Source of the DNA: Janthinobacterium sp. ROICE36
GTDB taxonomy: Bacteria; Pseudomonadota; Gammaproteobacteria; Burkholderiales; Burkholderiaceae_D
DNA length: 64,000 nt
Direction: 5' to 3'
Assembly (NCBI RefSeq): GCF_002869965.1
Contig: NZ_PEBS01000012.1
Coordinates: forward strand, 1 to 64,000
The notes under the pieces: model-generated
Told to the model about the DNA's origin: nothing
Seen by the model: the letters and a program-made list of their open reading frames with translations, nothing else
Database searches by the model: none
Translations under genes and position numbers: made by a program
Shown here: in pieces, positions 35,277-45,383 of the stretch
Layout: each line of letters starts with the position of its first letter
Position numbering within the stretch: the stretch's first letter is position 1

Positions 35277-36167
35277 ATGGCTATCGTTGTCGACCGTTCC
35301 AACCGCTGGCGCATTCTGGCGGCCCACGTCGCCGTGATCGCGCTGATCGCGCTGGTGATGTTTCCCTTCCTGATGATTTTGTCGATCTCGCTGCGGCCCG
35401 GCAACTTCGCCTCGGGCAGTTTGATCCCGCCCGAAATCAGCTTCGAGCACTGGCGATTGGCGCTGGGCATGTCTTACCAGGCGCCCAACGGCGCCCTGGT
35501 CGAGCCGGACTTCCCCGTGCTGCTGTGGCTATGGAATTCCATCAAGGTGGCCAGCATGAGCGCCACCGTCACCGTGCTGCTGTCGACCACCTGCGCGTAT
35601 GCGTTCGCGCGCATGCAGTTCCGCTTCAAGTCGCAAACCCTTTCCGCGCTGATGCTGCTGCAGATGTTCCCCGCCGTGCTGGCCCTGGTGGCCATCTACG
35701 CCATCTTCGATGTGCTGGGCAGCTACGTGCCATGGCTGGGCATCGACCACCACGGCAGCCTGGTGCTGGCTTACACGGGCGGCATCGCCCTGCATATCTG
35801 GACCATCAAGGGCTATTATCAAACCATCCCCATCGAGATCGAGGAAGCGGCCAAGGTCGACGGCGCCACGCAGTGGCAGGCGTTCATCTACGTGCTGCTG
35901 CCGATGACGGTGCCCATTCTGATGGTGGTGTTTTTGCTGTCGTTTATCGGCGCCATCATCGAATACCCGATCGCCTCCGTGCTGCTGCATGAACAGAACA
36001 ACCTGACCCTGGCCGTCGGCTCGAAACTGTTCCTGTACGAGCAAAAATACCTGTGGGGCGACTTCGCGGCGGCAGCCATTTTGTCCGGCTTGCCCATCAC
36101 GGCCGTATTCCTGCTGGCGCAAAAATGGATGATCTCCGGCCTGACGGCTGGCGGCGTGAAGGGCTGA
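35277..36167 (+). CDS. malG: Maltose ABC transporter permease MalG
   Basis: 296 residues, six membrane segments, starting 9 bp after malF. The EAA loop is [29 protein letters not shown], and the C-terminus ends [15 protein letters not shown], as in E. coli MalG where this tail inserts into MalE's site. Complete and normal. Confidence 0.95.
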   Translation: MAIVVDRSNRWRILAAHVAVIALIALVMFPFLMILSISLRPGNFASGSLIPPEISFEHWRLALGMSYQAPNGALVEPDFPVLLWLWNSIKVASMSATVTVLLSTTCAYAFARMQFRFKSQTLSALMLLQMFPAVLALVAIYAIFDVLGSYVPWLGIDHHGSLVLAYTGGIALHIWTIKGYYQTIPIEIEEAAKVDGATQWQAFIYVLLPMTVPILMVVFLLSFIGAIIEYPIASVLLHEQNNLTLAVGSKLFLYEQKYLWGDFAAAAILSGLPITAVFLLAQKWMISGLTAGGVKG

Positions 36168-36168
36168 C

Positions 36169-37803
36169 ATGAAGACCGTGCTGACCGCCCTCGCCGCTTT
36201 GCTCGTCAGCCTGCAGGCGCAGGCGGCCAGCTTCGCGGACAACCCCATCGTCTACTTCGCCGTGACGGATCGCTACGCCAACGGCAATCCCGGCAACGAC
36301 CACAGTTATGGCCGCGCCGCCGACCCGGCAGGCGGTGATGTGGGCAGCTTTCACGGTGGCGATATCGCCGGCATCACGCAGCAACTGAAGGCCGGCTATT
36401 TTCAAGAACTGGGCATCAATGCGCTGTGGATCACGGCGCCGTATGAACAGATCCACGGCTGGGTGGTGGGCGGCAAGCAGCAATTCCAGCACTATGCCTA
36501 CCACGGCTACTGGGCGCTCGACTACACCACCATGGATGCGAACATGGGCACGCGCGAAGAATTGCGCGAGATGATCAACACGGCGCACGCGCAAGGCATC
36601 CGCGTGCTGTTCGACGTGGTGCTGAACCACCCCGGCTATGCGGACTTGCGCACCCTGGCCGAATACAAGGTGCCAGTGCTGTGGCCGGGCCACGAGAAGG
36701 CCGGCTTGCGCGATTATCACAGCTTCATCGACTACAACAACTTCGAATTCAAACAGTGGTGGGGCCCGCACTGGGTGCGCGCGGGCTTGCCCGGCTATCC
36801 CGACGGCGGCAAGGATGATTTCACCATGCAGCTGGCGTATCTGCCCGACTTCCGCACGGAAAGCGGCAAGGCCGTGGGCTTGCCGCCGATTTTACAACGT
36901 AAAAGCGACACGCTTGCTGTGGCCCTGCCCGATACAACGGTGCGCGGCTACCTGGTCCACTGGCTGGCCGACTGGGTGCGCGAATTCGGCGTCGATGGTT
37001 TTCGCGCCGACACCGTCAAGCATGTGGAGCCGGCCAGCTGGCTGGCCCTGCGCGCGGCCGCCACCGACGCCTTGAAGGATTGGAAAACGCGTCATCCGCA
37101 ACAGAAAATCGACGACGCGCCATTCTGGATGACGGGTGAAGCGTGGGGCCATGGCCCTGAGCGCAGCAGCTGGTTTGATGCCGGTTTCGATTCGATGATC
37201 AATTTCGATTTTCAAGGCCGCGCCGGCGGCGACTGGAAAAGCATCGATGGCGTGTACCGCCAGTACGCGGGCTTGCTGGCCAAGGGCCCGGCTCCCCGCT
37301 ACGACATCCTGTCGTATATCTCGTCGCACGACACCAGCCTGTTCCCACGCGACCGGCTGAAACACGGTTTGAGTGCCCTGCTGCTGGCGCCGGGCGGGGT
37401 GCAGCTGTTTTACGGCGATGAAAGCGCGCGCCAGCCTGGCACGGCGCCCGTCGGCGACGAACAGCAGGCGACACGGTCGGACATGAACTGGACATCCATG
37501 GACTCTGCAACGCTTGCGCATGCGCGCAAGCTGGGCCAGTTCCGCTTGCGCCACCCTGCCCTGGCGCGCGGCGAGCACAACTTCATCCATGAACAGCCGT
37601 ATGCGTTCGCCCGCGTGATCGATGGCGACGCCGTCATCGCCGTGCCCGAGGCGCAAGGTGCTATCGCGCTGAAGGTGCGCGGCGTTTTCGCCGATGGCAC
37701 CAAGCTGCGCGACGCCTACACCAATCAAAACTACATCGTCAAAGATGGCGCCGTCGCGGTGAACGCGGCCGGCACCGTCCTGCTGGAGAACGCTGCACCA
37801 TGA
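36169..37803 (+). CDS. malS: Secreted alpha-amylase (GH13, MalS-like)
   Basis: 544 residues with a signal peptide ending LQAQAAS, so periplasmic or exported. GH13 barrel: VYFAVTDRYANGNPGNDHSYG, ALWITAPYEQIHG, VLFDVVLNHPGYAD (motif I). Catalytic Asp281 in GFRADTVKH, Glu324 in TGEAWGHG, Asp388 in SSHDTS. It matches the MalS group, which trims long maltodextrins to sizes that the transporter accepts. It starts 1 bp after the malG stop and overlaps the next gene by 4 bp. Confidence 0.9.
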   Translation: MKTVLTALAALLVSLQAQAASFADNPIVYFAVTDRYANGNPGNDHSYGRAADPAGGDVGSFHGGDIAGITQQLKAGYFQELGINALWITAPYEQIHGWVVGGKQQFQHYAYHGYWALDYTTMDANMGTREELREMINTAHAQGIRVLFDVVLNHPGYADLRTLAEYKVPVLWPGHEKAGLRDYHSFIDYNNFEFKQWWGPHWVRAGLPGYPDGGKDDFTMQLAYLPDFRTESGKAVGLPPILQRKSDTLAVALPDTTVRGYLVHWLADWVREFGVDGFRADTVKHVEPASWLALRAAATDALKDWKTRHPQQKIDDAPFWMTGEAWGHGPERSSWFDAGFDSMINFDFQGRAGGDWKSIDGVYRQYAGLLAKGPAPRYDILSYISSHDTSLFPRDRLKHGLSALLLAPGGVQLFYGDESARQPGTAPVGDEQQATRSDMNWTSMDSATLAHARKLGQFRLRHPALARGEHNFIHEQPYAFARVIDGDAVIAVPEAQGAIALKVRGVFADGTKLRDAYTNQNYIVKDGAVAVNAAGTVLLENAAP

Positions 37804-38711
37804 GTAACTATGACATTGTAGTAGTGGGCGGCGCCGGCATCGATACAATAGTGCGCGTCCCTTCCCTGCAATTGCCCGTCGCCGATTCCGTGCACGTGCC
37901 GCCCATCCACGATTACGTGGCGCACACGGGCAATGGCGTGGCGCTCGGTTGCCATGCGCTGGGCTTGCGCTGCAAGTTCATCGATTTCATCGGCGACGAT
38001 GCGCAAGGCGCGGCCATCCTGCAGCGCTACAAGGAAGCCAAACTCGATTTTTCACATCTCGTCGAGCCATCGGGCACGCGGCGCAGCGTCAACCTGGTTG
38101 ACCCGCAAGGGCGCCGGCTGTCGCTGTACGATGGCCGCCACCCGGAAGACCTGCGCATGCCGGCCGCCTTTTATCTGCCTTACCTGGGGCCGGCGCGCCA
38201 TGCGCACTTTTCCATCATGGGCTGGGTGGCCGAGCTGTTTGACGATGCGCTGGAGTGCGGCACCACGGTGTCGACCGATTTGCACGACTGGGATGGCGTC
38301 AACCCGCACCACCGGGTCTTTGCCCTGCGCGCCGACCTGGTGTTCCTCAGCACGGCGGCACTGGGCGAACGCCACGAGCCAGTCATGCGCGCGATTGTCG
38401 CGCAAGGCCGCGCGCAAGCCGTGATCGCCATGGCCGGCGCCAACGGCGCCTATCTGCTGGAACGCGCCAGCGGCGAAGTGCGCCACTACCCGACGGCAGG
38501 CTTGACGCTGCCCGTGGTGGACACGAATGGCGCGGGCGACTCATTCGTTGCCGCCTTCCTGCAGGCATGGCTGGATGGCGCGGGCATCGACGCCGCCATG
38601 CGCCGCGGCGCCATCGGCGGCGCGTTTGCCTGCGCCCAGCATGGCACGCATGAACGATTTATCGCGCAGGCAGAGCTGCATGACTTATATCAAGATAGCA
38701 CTAGCTTATGA
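37800..38711 (+). CDS. PfkB-family carbohydrate kinase
   Basis: 303 residues. N-terminal VVGGAGIDTIVRVPSLQLP, TGNGVALGCHALGLRCKFIDFIGDDAQG; C-terminal PfkB signature DTNGAGDSFVAAFLQAW with the catalytic base Asp in GAGD. The family phosphorylates sugars or nucleosides (ribokinase, fructokinase, KDG kinase). The ATG overlaps the malS stop (ATGA), so it is the last gene of the mal operon. It may phosphorylate glucose or a related sugar released by the glucosidase, which would be unusual for PfkB; the substrate is unproven. Confidence 0.85.
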   Translation: MSNYDIVVVGGAGIDTIVRVPSLQLPVADSVHVPPIHDYVAHTGNGVALGCHALGLRCKFIDFIGDDAQGAAILQRYKEAKLDFSHLVEPSGTRRSVNLVDPQGRRLSLYDGRHPEDLRMPAAFYLPYLGPARHAHFSIMGWVAELFDDALECGTTVSTDLHDWDGVNPHHRVFALRADLVFLSTAALGERHEPVMRAIVAQGRAQAVIAMAGANGAYLLERASGEVRHYPTAGLTLPVVDTNGAGDSFVAAFLQAWLDGAGIDAAMRRGAIGGAFACAQHGTHERFIAQAELHDLYQDSTSL

Positions 38712-38805
38712 CTTAATATTCTATCAAGCGTAACAGCCTTGCAAGTGGCGCATGGCACAATGGCTGCGGATTTCACCACCGCATACCATCGACACCGGAG
38801 ACCAC

Positions 38806-40092
38806 ATGAGAATCGAAACCCTGGCCGTGCACGCCGGCTACACCCCCGACCCGACCACCAAGGCCGCCGCCGTCCCCATTTACCAGACGGTGGCCTACGC
38901 TTTCGACAATGCCCAGCATGGCGCCGACCTGTTCGACCTGAAAGTGGCCGGCAATATCTACACGCGCATCATGAACCCCACGCAGGACGTGCTGGAAAAA
39001 AGAGTCGCGGCGCTGGAAGGCGGCGTGGCCGCGCTGGCCGTGGCGTCGGGCATGGCGGCGATCACCTACGCGATCCAGACCATCGCCGAAGCGGGCGACA
39101 ATTTCATTTCTGCCAGCCAGCTGTATGGCGGCACTTACAATCTGTTTGCCCACACCCTGCCGCAGATCGGCATCGAAGTGCGCTTCGCCGATGCGCGCCA
39201 ACCCGAGACCTTCGCCGCCCTGATCGACGCGCGCACCAAGGCCATCTTCTGCGAATCGATCGGCAACCCGCTGGGCAATGTGACGGACGTGGCGAAACTG
39301 GCCGCGATCGCGCATGCGCACGGCATCCCGCTGATCGTCGATAACACGGTGCCCAGCCCCTACCTGTTCCGCCCCATCGAGCACGGCGCCGACATCGTCG
39401 TCCATTCGCTGACCAAATACCTGGGCGGCCACGGCACCACCGTGGGCGGCGCCATCGTCGACAGCGGCAAGTTTCCGTGGGCCGAACACAAGGAGCGCTT
39501 CAAGCGCTTGAACGAACCGGACGTGTCGTATCACGGCGTCGTCTACACGGAAGCGTTCGGCCCCGCCGCCTTCATCGGCCGCGCCAGAGTCGTCCCGCTG
39601 CGCAATATGGGTGCCGCCATCTCGCCCCTGAGCGCCTTCCAGCTGATCCAGGGCATCGAGACCCTGGCCCTGCGCATGGACCGCATCTGCGACAACACCC
39701 TGGCCCTGGCCAAGCACCTTAAGCAGCATCCAAAAGTCGCGTGGGTCAATTACGCGGGCCTGGAAGACCACCCGGACCACGCGCTGGTGAAAAAATACAT
39801 GCATGGCCGCGCCTCGGGCATCCTGTCCTTCGGCCTGAAGCTGGCCGAAGGCGAAGATCCGCGCGCGGCCGGCGCCCGCGTGCTCGACGCCCTGCAGCTG
39901 TTTACGCGCCTGGTCAACATCGGCGACGCCAAGTCGCTGGCCACCCACCCGGCGTCCACCACGCACCGCCAGCTCAATCCCGCAGAACTGGCCAAGGCGG
40001 GCGTGTCCGAAGACATGTTGCGCCTGTCCGTGGGCATCGAGCATATCGACGACTTGCGCGAAGACCTGGAGCAGGCGTTGAACGCCGCCTGA
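38806..40092 (+). CDS. metY: O-acetylhomoserine sulfhydrylase (MetY)
   Basis: 428 residues from ATG 38806 (GGAGACC upstream). A Cys/Met-metabolism PLP enzyme: VYQTVAYAFDNAQHGADLF-type start (VPIYQTVAY), ETIGNPL-type ESIGNPLGNV, PLP-lysine in VHSLTKYLGGHGTTVGG and LGDAKSLATHPASTTH (here IGDAKSL). It makes homocysteine from O-acetylhomoserine and sulfide. The 428-residue length and the insert around residue 235-260 separate MetY from shorter MetB/MetZ. Stands alone after the mal operon. Confidence 0.92.
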   Translation: MRIETLAVHAGYTPDPTTKAAAVPIYQTVAYAFDNAQHGADLFDLKVAGNIYTRIMNPTQDVLEKRVAALEGGVAALAVASGMAAITYAIQTIAEAGDNFISASQLYGGTYNLFAHTLPQIGIEVRFADARQPETFAALIDARTKAIFCESIGNPLGNVTDVAKLAAIAHAHGIPLIVDNTVPSPYLFRPIEHGADIVVHSLTKYLGGHGTTVGGAIVDSGKFPWAEHKERFKRLNEPDVSYHGVVYTEAFGPAAFIGRARVVPLRNMGAAISPLSAFQLIQGIETLALRMDRICDNTLALAKHLKQHPKVAWVNYAGLEDHPDHALVKKYMHGRASGILSFGLKLAEGEDPRAAGARVLDALQLFTRLVNIGDAKSLATHPASTTHRQLNPAELAKAGVSEDMLRLSVGIEHIDDLREDLEQALNAA

Positions 40093-40683
40093 CTCCGGTT
40101 GAAATCAGGCTGAAAGCCTGTCCCTGCATAGACATGCCCCCCCCCCGCCGGGACAGAGCAGCTGCATGCCGTAAAGCGAAGCCGGCGTTCACGCGCAGCG
40201 CCAGCGGCGCTTCTGTCATGTCTGTCATCCTCCCCATGCTTGCACTGGATCGCCCCCAGGTCCAGCCCGGAACATCATTGTCCCCCTCCCCGCATCCCCT
40301 GGTATCACGCCTATGCCATGGCGATTGCTTCGCTGCGCCTGCCGGGTTTGATGATCGACGAAGGCCCATGCTCCAGGCATGTGGCGGGAAGTTGTTCTAT
40401 GCGCCGCCGCTCATGGTCGATAGCCTCTTGTTGCGAAAACGAATCGAAACGAACAAAAAAGAAGAACTAAATGTTGTTAAATTCTCGAACGTGCGTAGAA
40501 TAAACAAAAAAAAGCGCCTTATTCTTCACTTCAGCGCAGTTCTCTTCCTGTTCGCATGAGCGCCCGGATGCGCCCATGGCAGTGGCAGGCAGGCGCAGGA
40601 CAGCGACTGCGTGGCGCGATGAGAAACACCTGAAACCATGCACTTTTTGTAGCCCATAGCGGCCTATCACCACCTCCAGGATC
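40093..40683. other. 591-bp intergenic region before glpD
   Basis: No gene is supported here. It holds a C10 run at 40137-40146, an AT-rich stretch from about 40430 with a candidate DeoR/GlpR-type site and promoter (listed separately), and a purine-rich A8 run near 40506. Short frames inside it have no homology I recognise. Confidence 0.6.
40433..40501 (+). promoter_or_regulatory. Candidate glp promoter and GlpR-type site
   Basis: The reverse strand of 40433-40454 reads as repeated TTCGTTTCGATTCGTTTTCG, the kind of TTTCG repeat bound by DeoR-family GlpR repressors. Just downstream TTGTTA (40474-40479), 16-bp spacer and TAGAAT (40496-40501) form a plausible sigma-70 promoter. The 5' leader to glpD would be about 175 nt. 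No glpR gene is in the window. Confidence 0.5.
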
Positions 40684-42237
40684 ATGATGCAATCGACAAT
40701 CAAGCAGCTAGCGCAACAGGACTGTGATCTTTTAATCGTCGGCGGCGGCATCAACGGCGTCGGTATCGCGCGCGATGCGGCCGGCCGCGGTTTGCGCGTC
40801 ATGCTGTGCGAGCAGCACGATCTGGCCCAGCACACGTCCTCGGCCAGCACAAAACTGATACACGGCGGCCTGCGTTATCTTGAGTATTACGAATTCAAGC
40901 TGGTGCGCAAGGCCTTGCAGGAACGCGAATTGCTGTTGCGCACGGCACCGCACATCATGTGGCCGCTGCGCTTCGTCATGCCGCATGATGCCGGACAACG
41001 GCCCGCCTGGATGATCCGTGCCGGACTGTTCCTGTATGACCATCTGGCGCGACGCGCTTTCCTGCCGGCCTCGCAAGGCGTGTCGCTGCGCCAGCACGTG
41101 GCGGGCGGCCCGCTGAAGGGCGATTTCCGCAAGGGCTTCGTCTACTCTGACGGCTGGGTGGACGATGCGCGCCTGGTGGTGCTCAATGCGCTGGACGCCA
41201 GCGAACGCGGCGCCAACATCCTGACCCGCACCCGCTGCGCAGCAGTGCGCCAGGAAGGCCAGGGCTGGCACGCCACGCTGGAGAGCGAGCAGCATGGCCG
41301 CATCGAGGTGACGGCGCGCGCCATCGTCAACGCCGCCGGCCCCTGGACCGCGCAATTCGCCAACGCCGCCTCTGGCGTGAGCAATACGCACGGACTGCGG
41401 CTGGTCAAGGGCAGCCACATCATCGTGCCGCGCCTGTTCGACCATCCTTACGCCTATATTTTCCAGAACCAGGACAAACGCATCATCTTCGCCATTCCCT
41501 ATCAGGACGAGTTCACCCTGATCGGCACCACCGACCTGGAATACACCGGCGCGCCCGGCAAGGTGACGATCAGCGACAGCGAAGTGAGCTACCTGTGCGA
41601 AGTGGCCAACCGCTATTTCACCAAACAGATTGCACCGGGCGACGTGGTCTGGACCTATTCCGGAGTGCGACCGCTGCTCGACGACAGCGCGCAAAACGCC
41701 TCGGCGGTGACGCGCGACTACCTGCTCGAATGCGACCCGAACACCGCCCCCTTCCTCAATATCTGGGGCGGCAAGATCACCACTTACCGGAAACTGTCGG
41801 AAGAAGCGCTGGCCATGCTGCAGCCGCGCCTGGGCGGCGATGCACCGGACTGGACCGCCTCGGCCCCCTTGCCGGGCGGCGACCTGGAGCAAGCGGGCGC
41901 GCTGGTTGACAACATCGACTTCGAGCGCTTTGCACAACAATTGCACACCCGGTACCCATGGCTGCCGGACAAGCTGGCGCAGCGTTATGCGCGCTGCTAC
42001 GGCACCCGCGCCAGGCGCATGCTCGGTACGGCAAACAATATGACGGATCTGGGCGAAGAGTTGACGCCCGGCATGTACGAACAGGAGGCGCGCTATCTGT
42101 TTGAGGTGGAATGGGCGCGCTGCGCCGAAGACATCCTTTGGCGCAGAACCAAATGCGGCTTGTACTGCCAGCCGCAGCATGTGGCGCGTCTGGAGGAATG
42201 GATCAAACAGATGTCGATACCTGAGATGAGCACTTGA
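40684..42237 (+). CDS. glpD: Aerobic glycerol-3-phosphate dehydrogenase
   Basis: 517 residues. FAD-binding start DLLIVGGGINGVGIARDAAGRGLRV; STKLIHGGLRYLEYYEF and the C-terminal DAO_C domain with RRTKCGL (residues about 490-496). It oxidises glycerol-3-phosphate to DHAP and passes electrons to ubiquinone at the inner membrane. A second ATG follows the first directly. First gene of a same-strand series glpD, glpK, glpF, DJ-1-like, methylglyoxal synthase-like and D-LDH-like. Confidence 0.95.
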   Translation: MMQSTIKQLAQQDCDLLIVGGGINGVGIARDAAGRGLRVMLCEQHDLAQHTSSASTKLIHGGLRYLEYYEFKLVRKALQERELLLRTAPHIMWPLRFVMPHDAGQRPAWMIRAGLFLYDHLARRAFLPASQGVSLRQHVAGGPLKGDFRKGFVYSDGWVDDARLVVLNALDASERGANILTRTRCAAVRQEGQGWHATLESEQHGRIEVTARAIVNAAGPWTAQFANAASGVSNTHGLRLVKGSHIIVPRLFDHPYAYIFQNQDKRIIFAIPYQDEFTLIGTTDLEYTGAPGKVTISDSEVSYLCEVANRYFTKQIAPGDVVWTYSGVRPLLDDSAQNASAVTRDYLLECDPNTAPFLNIWGGKITTYRKLSEEALAMLQPRLGGDAPDWTASAPLPGGDLEQAGALVDNIDFERFAQQLHTRYPWLPDKLAQRYARCYGTRARRMLGTANNMTDLGEELTPGMYEQEARYLFEVEWARCAEDILWRRTKCGLYCQPQHVARLEEWIKQMSIPEMST

Positions 42238-42368
42238 AAAAAATAAGCCTGAGAGCCAGGCAGCTTTGCCTTGCCTGGGCCATCTCCATGGACACGGGAT
42301 ACCAGTTTTACCGAGTGACCGGCGCGGCAAAGACCGGCAAAAAAATCAACTATAGACGGAGATAAGAC

Positions 42369-43883
42369 ATGCAGAAAATGGCGATGAAGGACCAATACAT
42401 TCTTGCGCTCGATCAGGGAACGACAAGCTCGCGCGCAGTGTTGTTTGATCGGGCCGGCAACATCGTCTCGGTAGCACAAAAGGAATTTCCGCAAATTTAT
42501 CCGCAGCCGGGTTGGGTCGAGCATGACCCACAGGATATCTGGTCGACGCAGGCCGGCGTCGCCGCCGAAGCCGTCACGCACGCTGGTCTGAATGGCGCAT
42601 CGATTGCCGCCATCGGCATCACCAACCAGCGCGAAACCACCATCGTCTGGGACCGCGAGACGGGCCGCCCGGTGTACAACGCCATCGTCTGGCAAGACCG
42701 CCGCACGGCCGATTTCTGCGATGAACTGAAAGGCCGCGGCCTCGAAGCCATCGTGCGGGAAAAAACCGGTTTGCCGATCGATTCGTATTTCTCCGCAACC
42801 AAGATCCGCTGGATACTCGACAATGTTCCAGGGGCGCGCGAACGCGCCAACCAGGGCAAGCTCGCCTTCGGCACTGTCGACAGCTGGCTGGTCTGGAATC
42901 TCACGCAGCAAGGACTGCACGTCACCGATGTCACCAACGCTTCGCGCACCATGCTGTTCAACATCCACACGCTGGAATGGGACGAGGAATTGCTGGCCTT
43001 GATGGATATTCCGCGCAGCATGCTGCCTGAAGTCCATCCTTCTTCGGCCGTCTACGGCACCACCAAAACCACCTTGTTTGCCTCCGCCGTACCGCTTGCC
43101 GGCATCGCCGGCGACCAGCACGCGGCGCTGTTCGGTCAGATGTGCACCAAGCCAGGCATGGTCAAGAACACCTACGGCACAGGTTGCTTCCTGGTGATGA
43201 ACACGGGCGACAAACCGATTGAATCGAAGAACAATCTCGTCACCACGATCGCGTGGCAGATCGGCGAGCAAGTCAACTACGCGCTCGAAGGCAGCATTTT
43301 CATCGGCGGCGCGGTCGTGCAATGGCTGCGCGACGGGCTCGGCATCATCAAGAGCGCCGCTGAAATCGAGGCGCTGGCGCGCTCGGTGCCGCATGGCGAC
43401 GGCGTCTATCTGGTGCCGGCCTTCGCCGGACTCGGCGCGCCGCACTGGAATCCGCGCGCCCGCGGCACGCTGTTCGGCGTGACGCGCGGCACCACCTCGG
43501 CCCACATCGCGCGCGCTGCGCTCGACAGCATCGCCTACCAGTCGCTGGATGTATTGAAGGCCATGGAAGCCGACCTGGGTGGCAAGATCACCGAATTGCG
43601 CGTCGACGGCGGCGCGGTAGCAAACGATTTGTTGATGCAATTCCAATCGGACCTGCTCGGCGTGGACGTGGTGCGCCCGCAAATCACCGAAACGACGGCC
43701 CTGGGCGCGGCGTATCTGGCTGGCTTGGCGGTCGGCTACTGGAAGGATGTCAGCGACATACAGGACCAATGGAAACTGGACCGCCGTTTCACGCCGGTGC
43801 TCGACGCGAGCACAGTGAAGACCAATATACAAGGATGGCAACGTGCGATCAACGCCAGCAAAGCCTGGGCCGATGCGGTCTGA
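42369..43883 (+). CDS. glpK: Glycerol kinase
   Basis: 504 residues. FGGY kinase: [18 protein letters not shown] (ATP site), [31 protein letters not shown] (glycerol binding), [19 protein letters not shown] and [23 protein letters not shown], the FGGY signature region. ATG 42369 follows GGAGATAAG; two more in-frame ATGs lie within 18 bp. It phosphorylates glycerol with ATP and supplies G3P for GlpD. Confidence 0.96.
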   Translation: MQKMAMKDQYILALDQGTTSSRAVLFDRAGNIVSVAQKEFPQIYPQPGWVEHDPQDIWSTQAGVAAEAVTHAGLNGASIAAIGITNQRETTIVWDRETGRPVYNAIVWQDRRTADFCDELKGRGLEAIVREKTGLPIDSYFSATKIRWILDNVPGARERANQGKLAFGTVDSWLVWNLTQQGLHVTDVTNASRTMLFNIHTLEWDEELLALMDIPRSMLPEVHPSSAVYGTTKTTLFASAVPLAGIAGDQHAALFGQMCTKPGMVKNTYGTGCFLVMNTGDKPIESKNNLVTTIAWQIGEQVNYALEGSIFIGGAVVQWLRDGLGIIKSAAEIEALARSVPHGDGVYLVPAFAGLGAPHWNPRARGTLFGVTRGTTSAHIARAALDSIAYQSLDVLKAMEADLGGKITELRVDGGAVANDLLMQFQSDLLGVDVVRPQITETTALGAAYLAGLAVGYWKDVSDIQDQWKLDRRFTPVLDASTVKTNIQGWQRAINASKAWADAV

Positions 43884-43925
43884 TCGACCAAGCGCCCATC
43901 CCTACCACCTCACTGGAAGTCTCAC

Positions 43926-44633
43926 ATGCATCCTTTATTTGCCGAATTCATCGGCACCACCTTGCTCGTCCTGCTGGGCAATGGCGTGGTCGCCAACGTC
44001 ATCTTGCAAAAAACCAAGGGCCATAACAGCGGCCTGATCGTGATCGCCATCGGCTGGGCGATGGCAGTCTTTGTCGCCGTGCTGTGCACCGCCGCCGCCA
44101 GCGGCGGCCACCTCAATCCGGTGGTCACCGTGGCACTGGCGGTGGTCGGGAAATTCCCTTGGGCAAAGGTCCCCGCCTATGTCGCCATGCAGATGCTCGG
44201 TGGCATGATGGGGGCGTTTCTGGTATGGGTCGTCTACTACAAGCACTTCGAGAGCACCCCCGATGGCGACACCAAACTGGCAGTCTTTTGCACCGGCCCG
44301 GCGATCCGGGGCACCTTTGGCAGCCTGGCCGCCGAAATGATCGCCACCTTCGTTCTCGTGTTTGCCGTGTTGAACATGGCGGCGCCAAGCTTCGGACTGG
44401 GCGCCATGAGTGCCTTGCCCGTCGCCCTGCTGGTGCTGGGCATCGGCGTGTCGCTCGGCGGCACCACGGGTTACGCAATGAGCCCGGCGCGCGACTTCGG
44501 TCCGCGCATCATGCACGCGATCCTGCCCATCCCGGGCAAGCGCGACAGCGACTGGCGCTATGCCTGGGTACCGGTCGTCGGCCCGCTGCTGGGCGCCGTC
44601 CTGGCGGCACTGCTGTACAACTATAAATTCTAA
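43926..44633 (+). CDS. glpF: MIP-family glycerol channel
   Basis: 235 residues with six membrane segments and two half-helices. The pore motifs are altered: the first is NPV at 64-66 (SGGHLNPVVT) and the second SPA at 186-188 (GYAMSPARD), instead of the usual NPA/NPA. The Asp/Arg after the second motif, the mark of aquaglyceroporins (D-RxGP-type ARDFGPR), is kept. It lies 42 bp after glpK, so glycerol uptake is the natural role. The loss of the second Asn may change selectivity. Confidence 0.88.
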   Translation: MHPLFAEFIGTTLLVLLGNGVVANVILQKTKGHNSGLIVIAIGWAMAVFVAVLCTAAASGGHLNPVVTVALAVVGKFPWAKVPAYVAMQMLGGMMGAFLVWVVYYKHFESTPDGDTKLAVFCTGPAIRGTFGSLAAEMIATFVLVFAVLNMAAPSFGLGAMSALPVALLVLGIGVSLGGTTGYAMSPARDFGPRIMHAILPIPGKRDSDWRYAWVPVVGPLLGAVLAALLYNYKF

Positions 44634-44724
44634 TTCCAATCCCACTACTCCCCCGCGTTTGCCGCAGATGGCCGTGGTAACAGGCCGGAGCGGTGTGGAG
44701 TAGGCACTTACACAGGAGAAGCAC

Positions 44725-45306
44725 ATGGCAGCGAAAAGAATCTTGTTTTTGACGGGCGATTTTGCGGAAGATTATGAAATGATGGTGCCGTTCCAGGCAT
44801 TGCAGATGGTCGGCCACACGGTGCACGCCGTCTGCCCGGGCAAGAAGAGCGGCGAGAAGATCAAGACCGCCATTCACGACTTCGAGGGCGACCAGACCTA
44901 TACCGAGAAACCGGGGCATCTGTTTGCGCTCAATGCCAGCTTCGACGAAGTCGAGGTGAGCGACTACGACGCCCTGATGATCACGGGCGGCCGCGCGCCG
45001 GAATATCTGCGCCTGAACCCGCGCGTGATCGAGATCGTGCGCCAATTCGCCGCGGCCGGCAAACCGATCGCAGCCATCTGTCATGGCGCGCAAGTGCTGG
45101 TCGCCGCCGATGTCATCCGTGGAAAACGCATTGCGGCGTATCCCGCGTGCGCGCCGGAAGTGCGCCTGGCCGGTGGCGACTATGCGGACATTGCAGTGGA
45201 CCAGGCAGTCACCGATGGCGCTTTCATCACGGCGCCGGCGTGGCCCGCCCATCCGCAATGGCTGGCGCAATTTCTCCAGCGACTGGGAACAGCCATCACG
45301 CTCTGA
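44725..45306 (+). CDS. DJ-1/PfpI protein, glyoxalase III-like
   Basis: 193 residues, single domain. Catalytic residues are Glu18 (FAEDYEMMVPFQAL), Cys119 and His120 (AAICHGAQV), the DJ-1 nucleophile elbow. The run VPFQALQMVGHTVHAVCPGKKSG, IHDFEGDQTYTEKPGH and ITGGRAPEYLRLN closely resembles plant DJ-1D, which turns methylglyoxal into D-lactate without glutathione (glyoxalase III). E18, C119 and H120 match the positions of its E, C and H. It lies between glpF and the methylglyoxal synthase-like gene. Peptidase or deglycase activity is the alternative. Confidence 0.88.
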   Translation: MAAKRILFLTGDFAEDYEMMVPFQALQMVGHTVHAVCPGKKSGEKIKTAIHDFEGDQTYTEKPGHLFALNASFDEVEVSDYDALMITGGRAPEYLRLNPRVIEIVRQFAAAGKPIAAICHGAQVLVAADVIRGKRIAAYPACAPEVRLAGGDYADIAVDQAVTDGAFITAPAWPAHPQWLAQFLQRLGTAITL

Positions 45307-45383
45307 TCCTTGTAAAAGCTAGTGCCTCGCGCCCTTTCCGGACGCGAGGCCGCCCGCAGCGCCGCCTTGAAAGCAGAACCATC

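Noticed and set aside
40137..40146. C10 homopolymer taken as a phase-variation switch
   Set aside because: It lies in non-coding DNA 90 bp past metY and 540 bp before glpD, with no gene or promoter spacing that it would change.
42093..43841. A long open frame antisense to glpK (over 570 codons), and similar ones opposite metY (38773-40044) and glpD (40732-42330)
   Set aside because: They mirror the codon pattern of the sense genes in GC-rich DNA, have no recognisable motifs and would run through well-supported enzymes.
45147..45383. An upstream extension of the methylglyoxal synthase-like protein
   Set aside because: It would overlap the end of the DJ-1 gene in another frame and adds Arg/Ser-rich residues with no homology; ATG 45384 gives the domain start.
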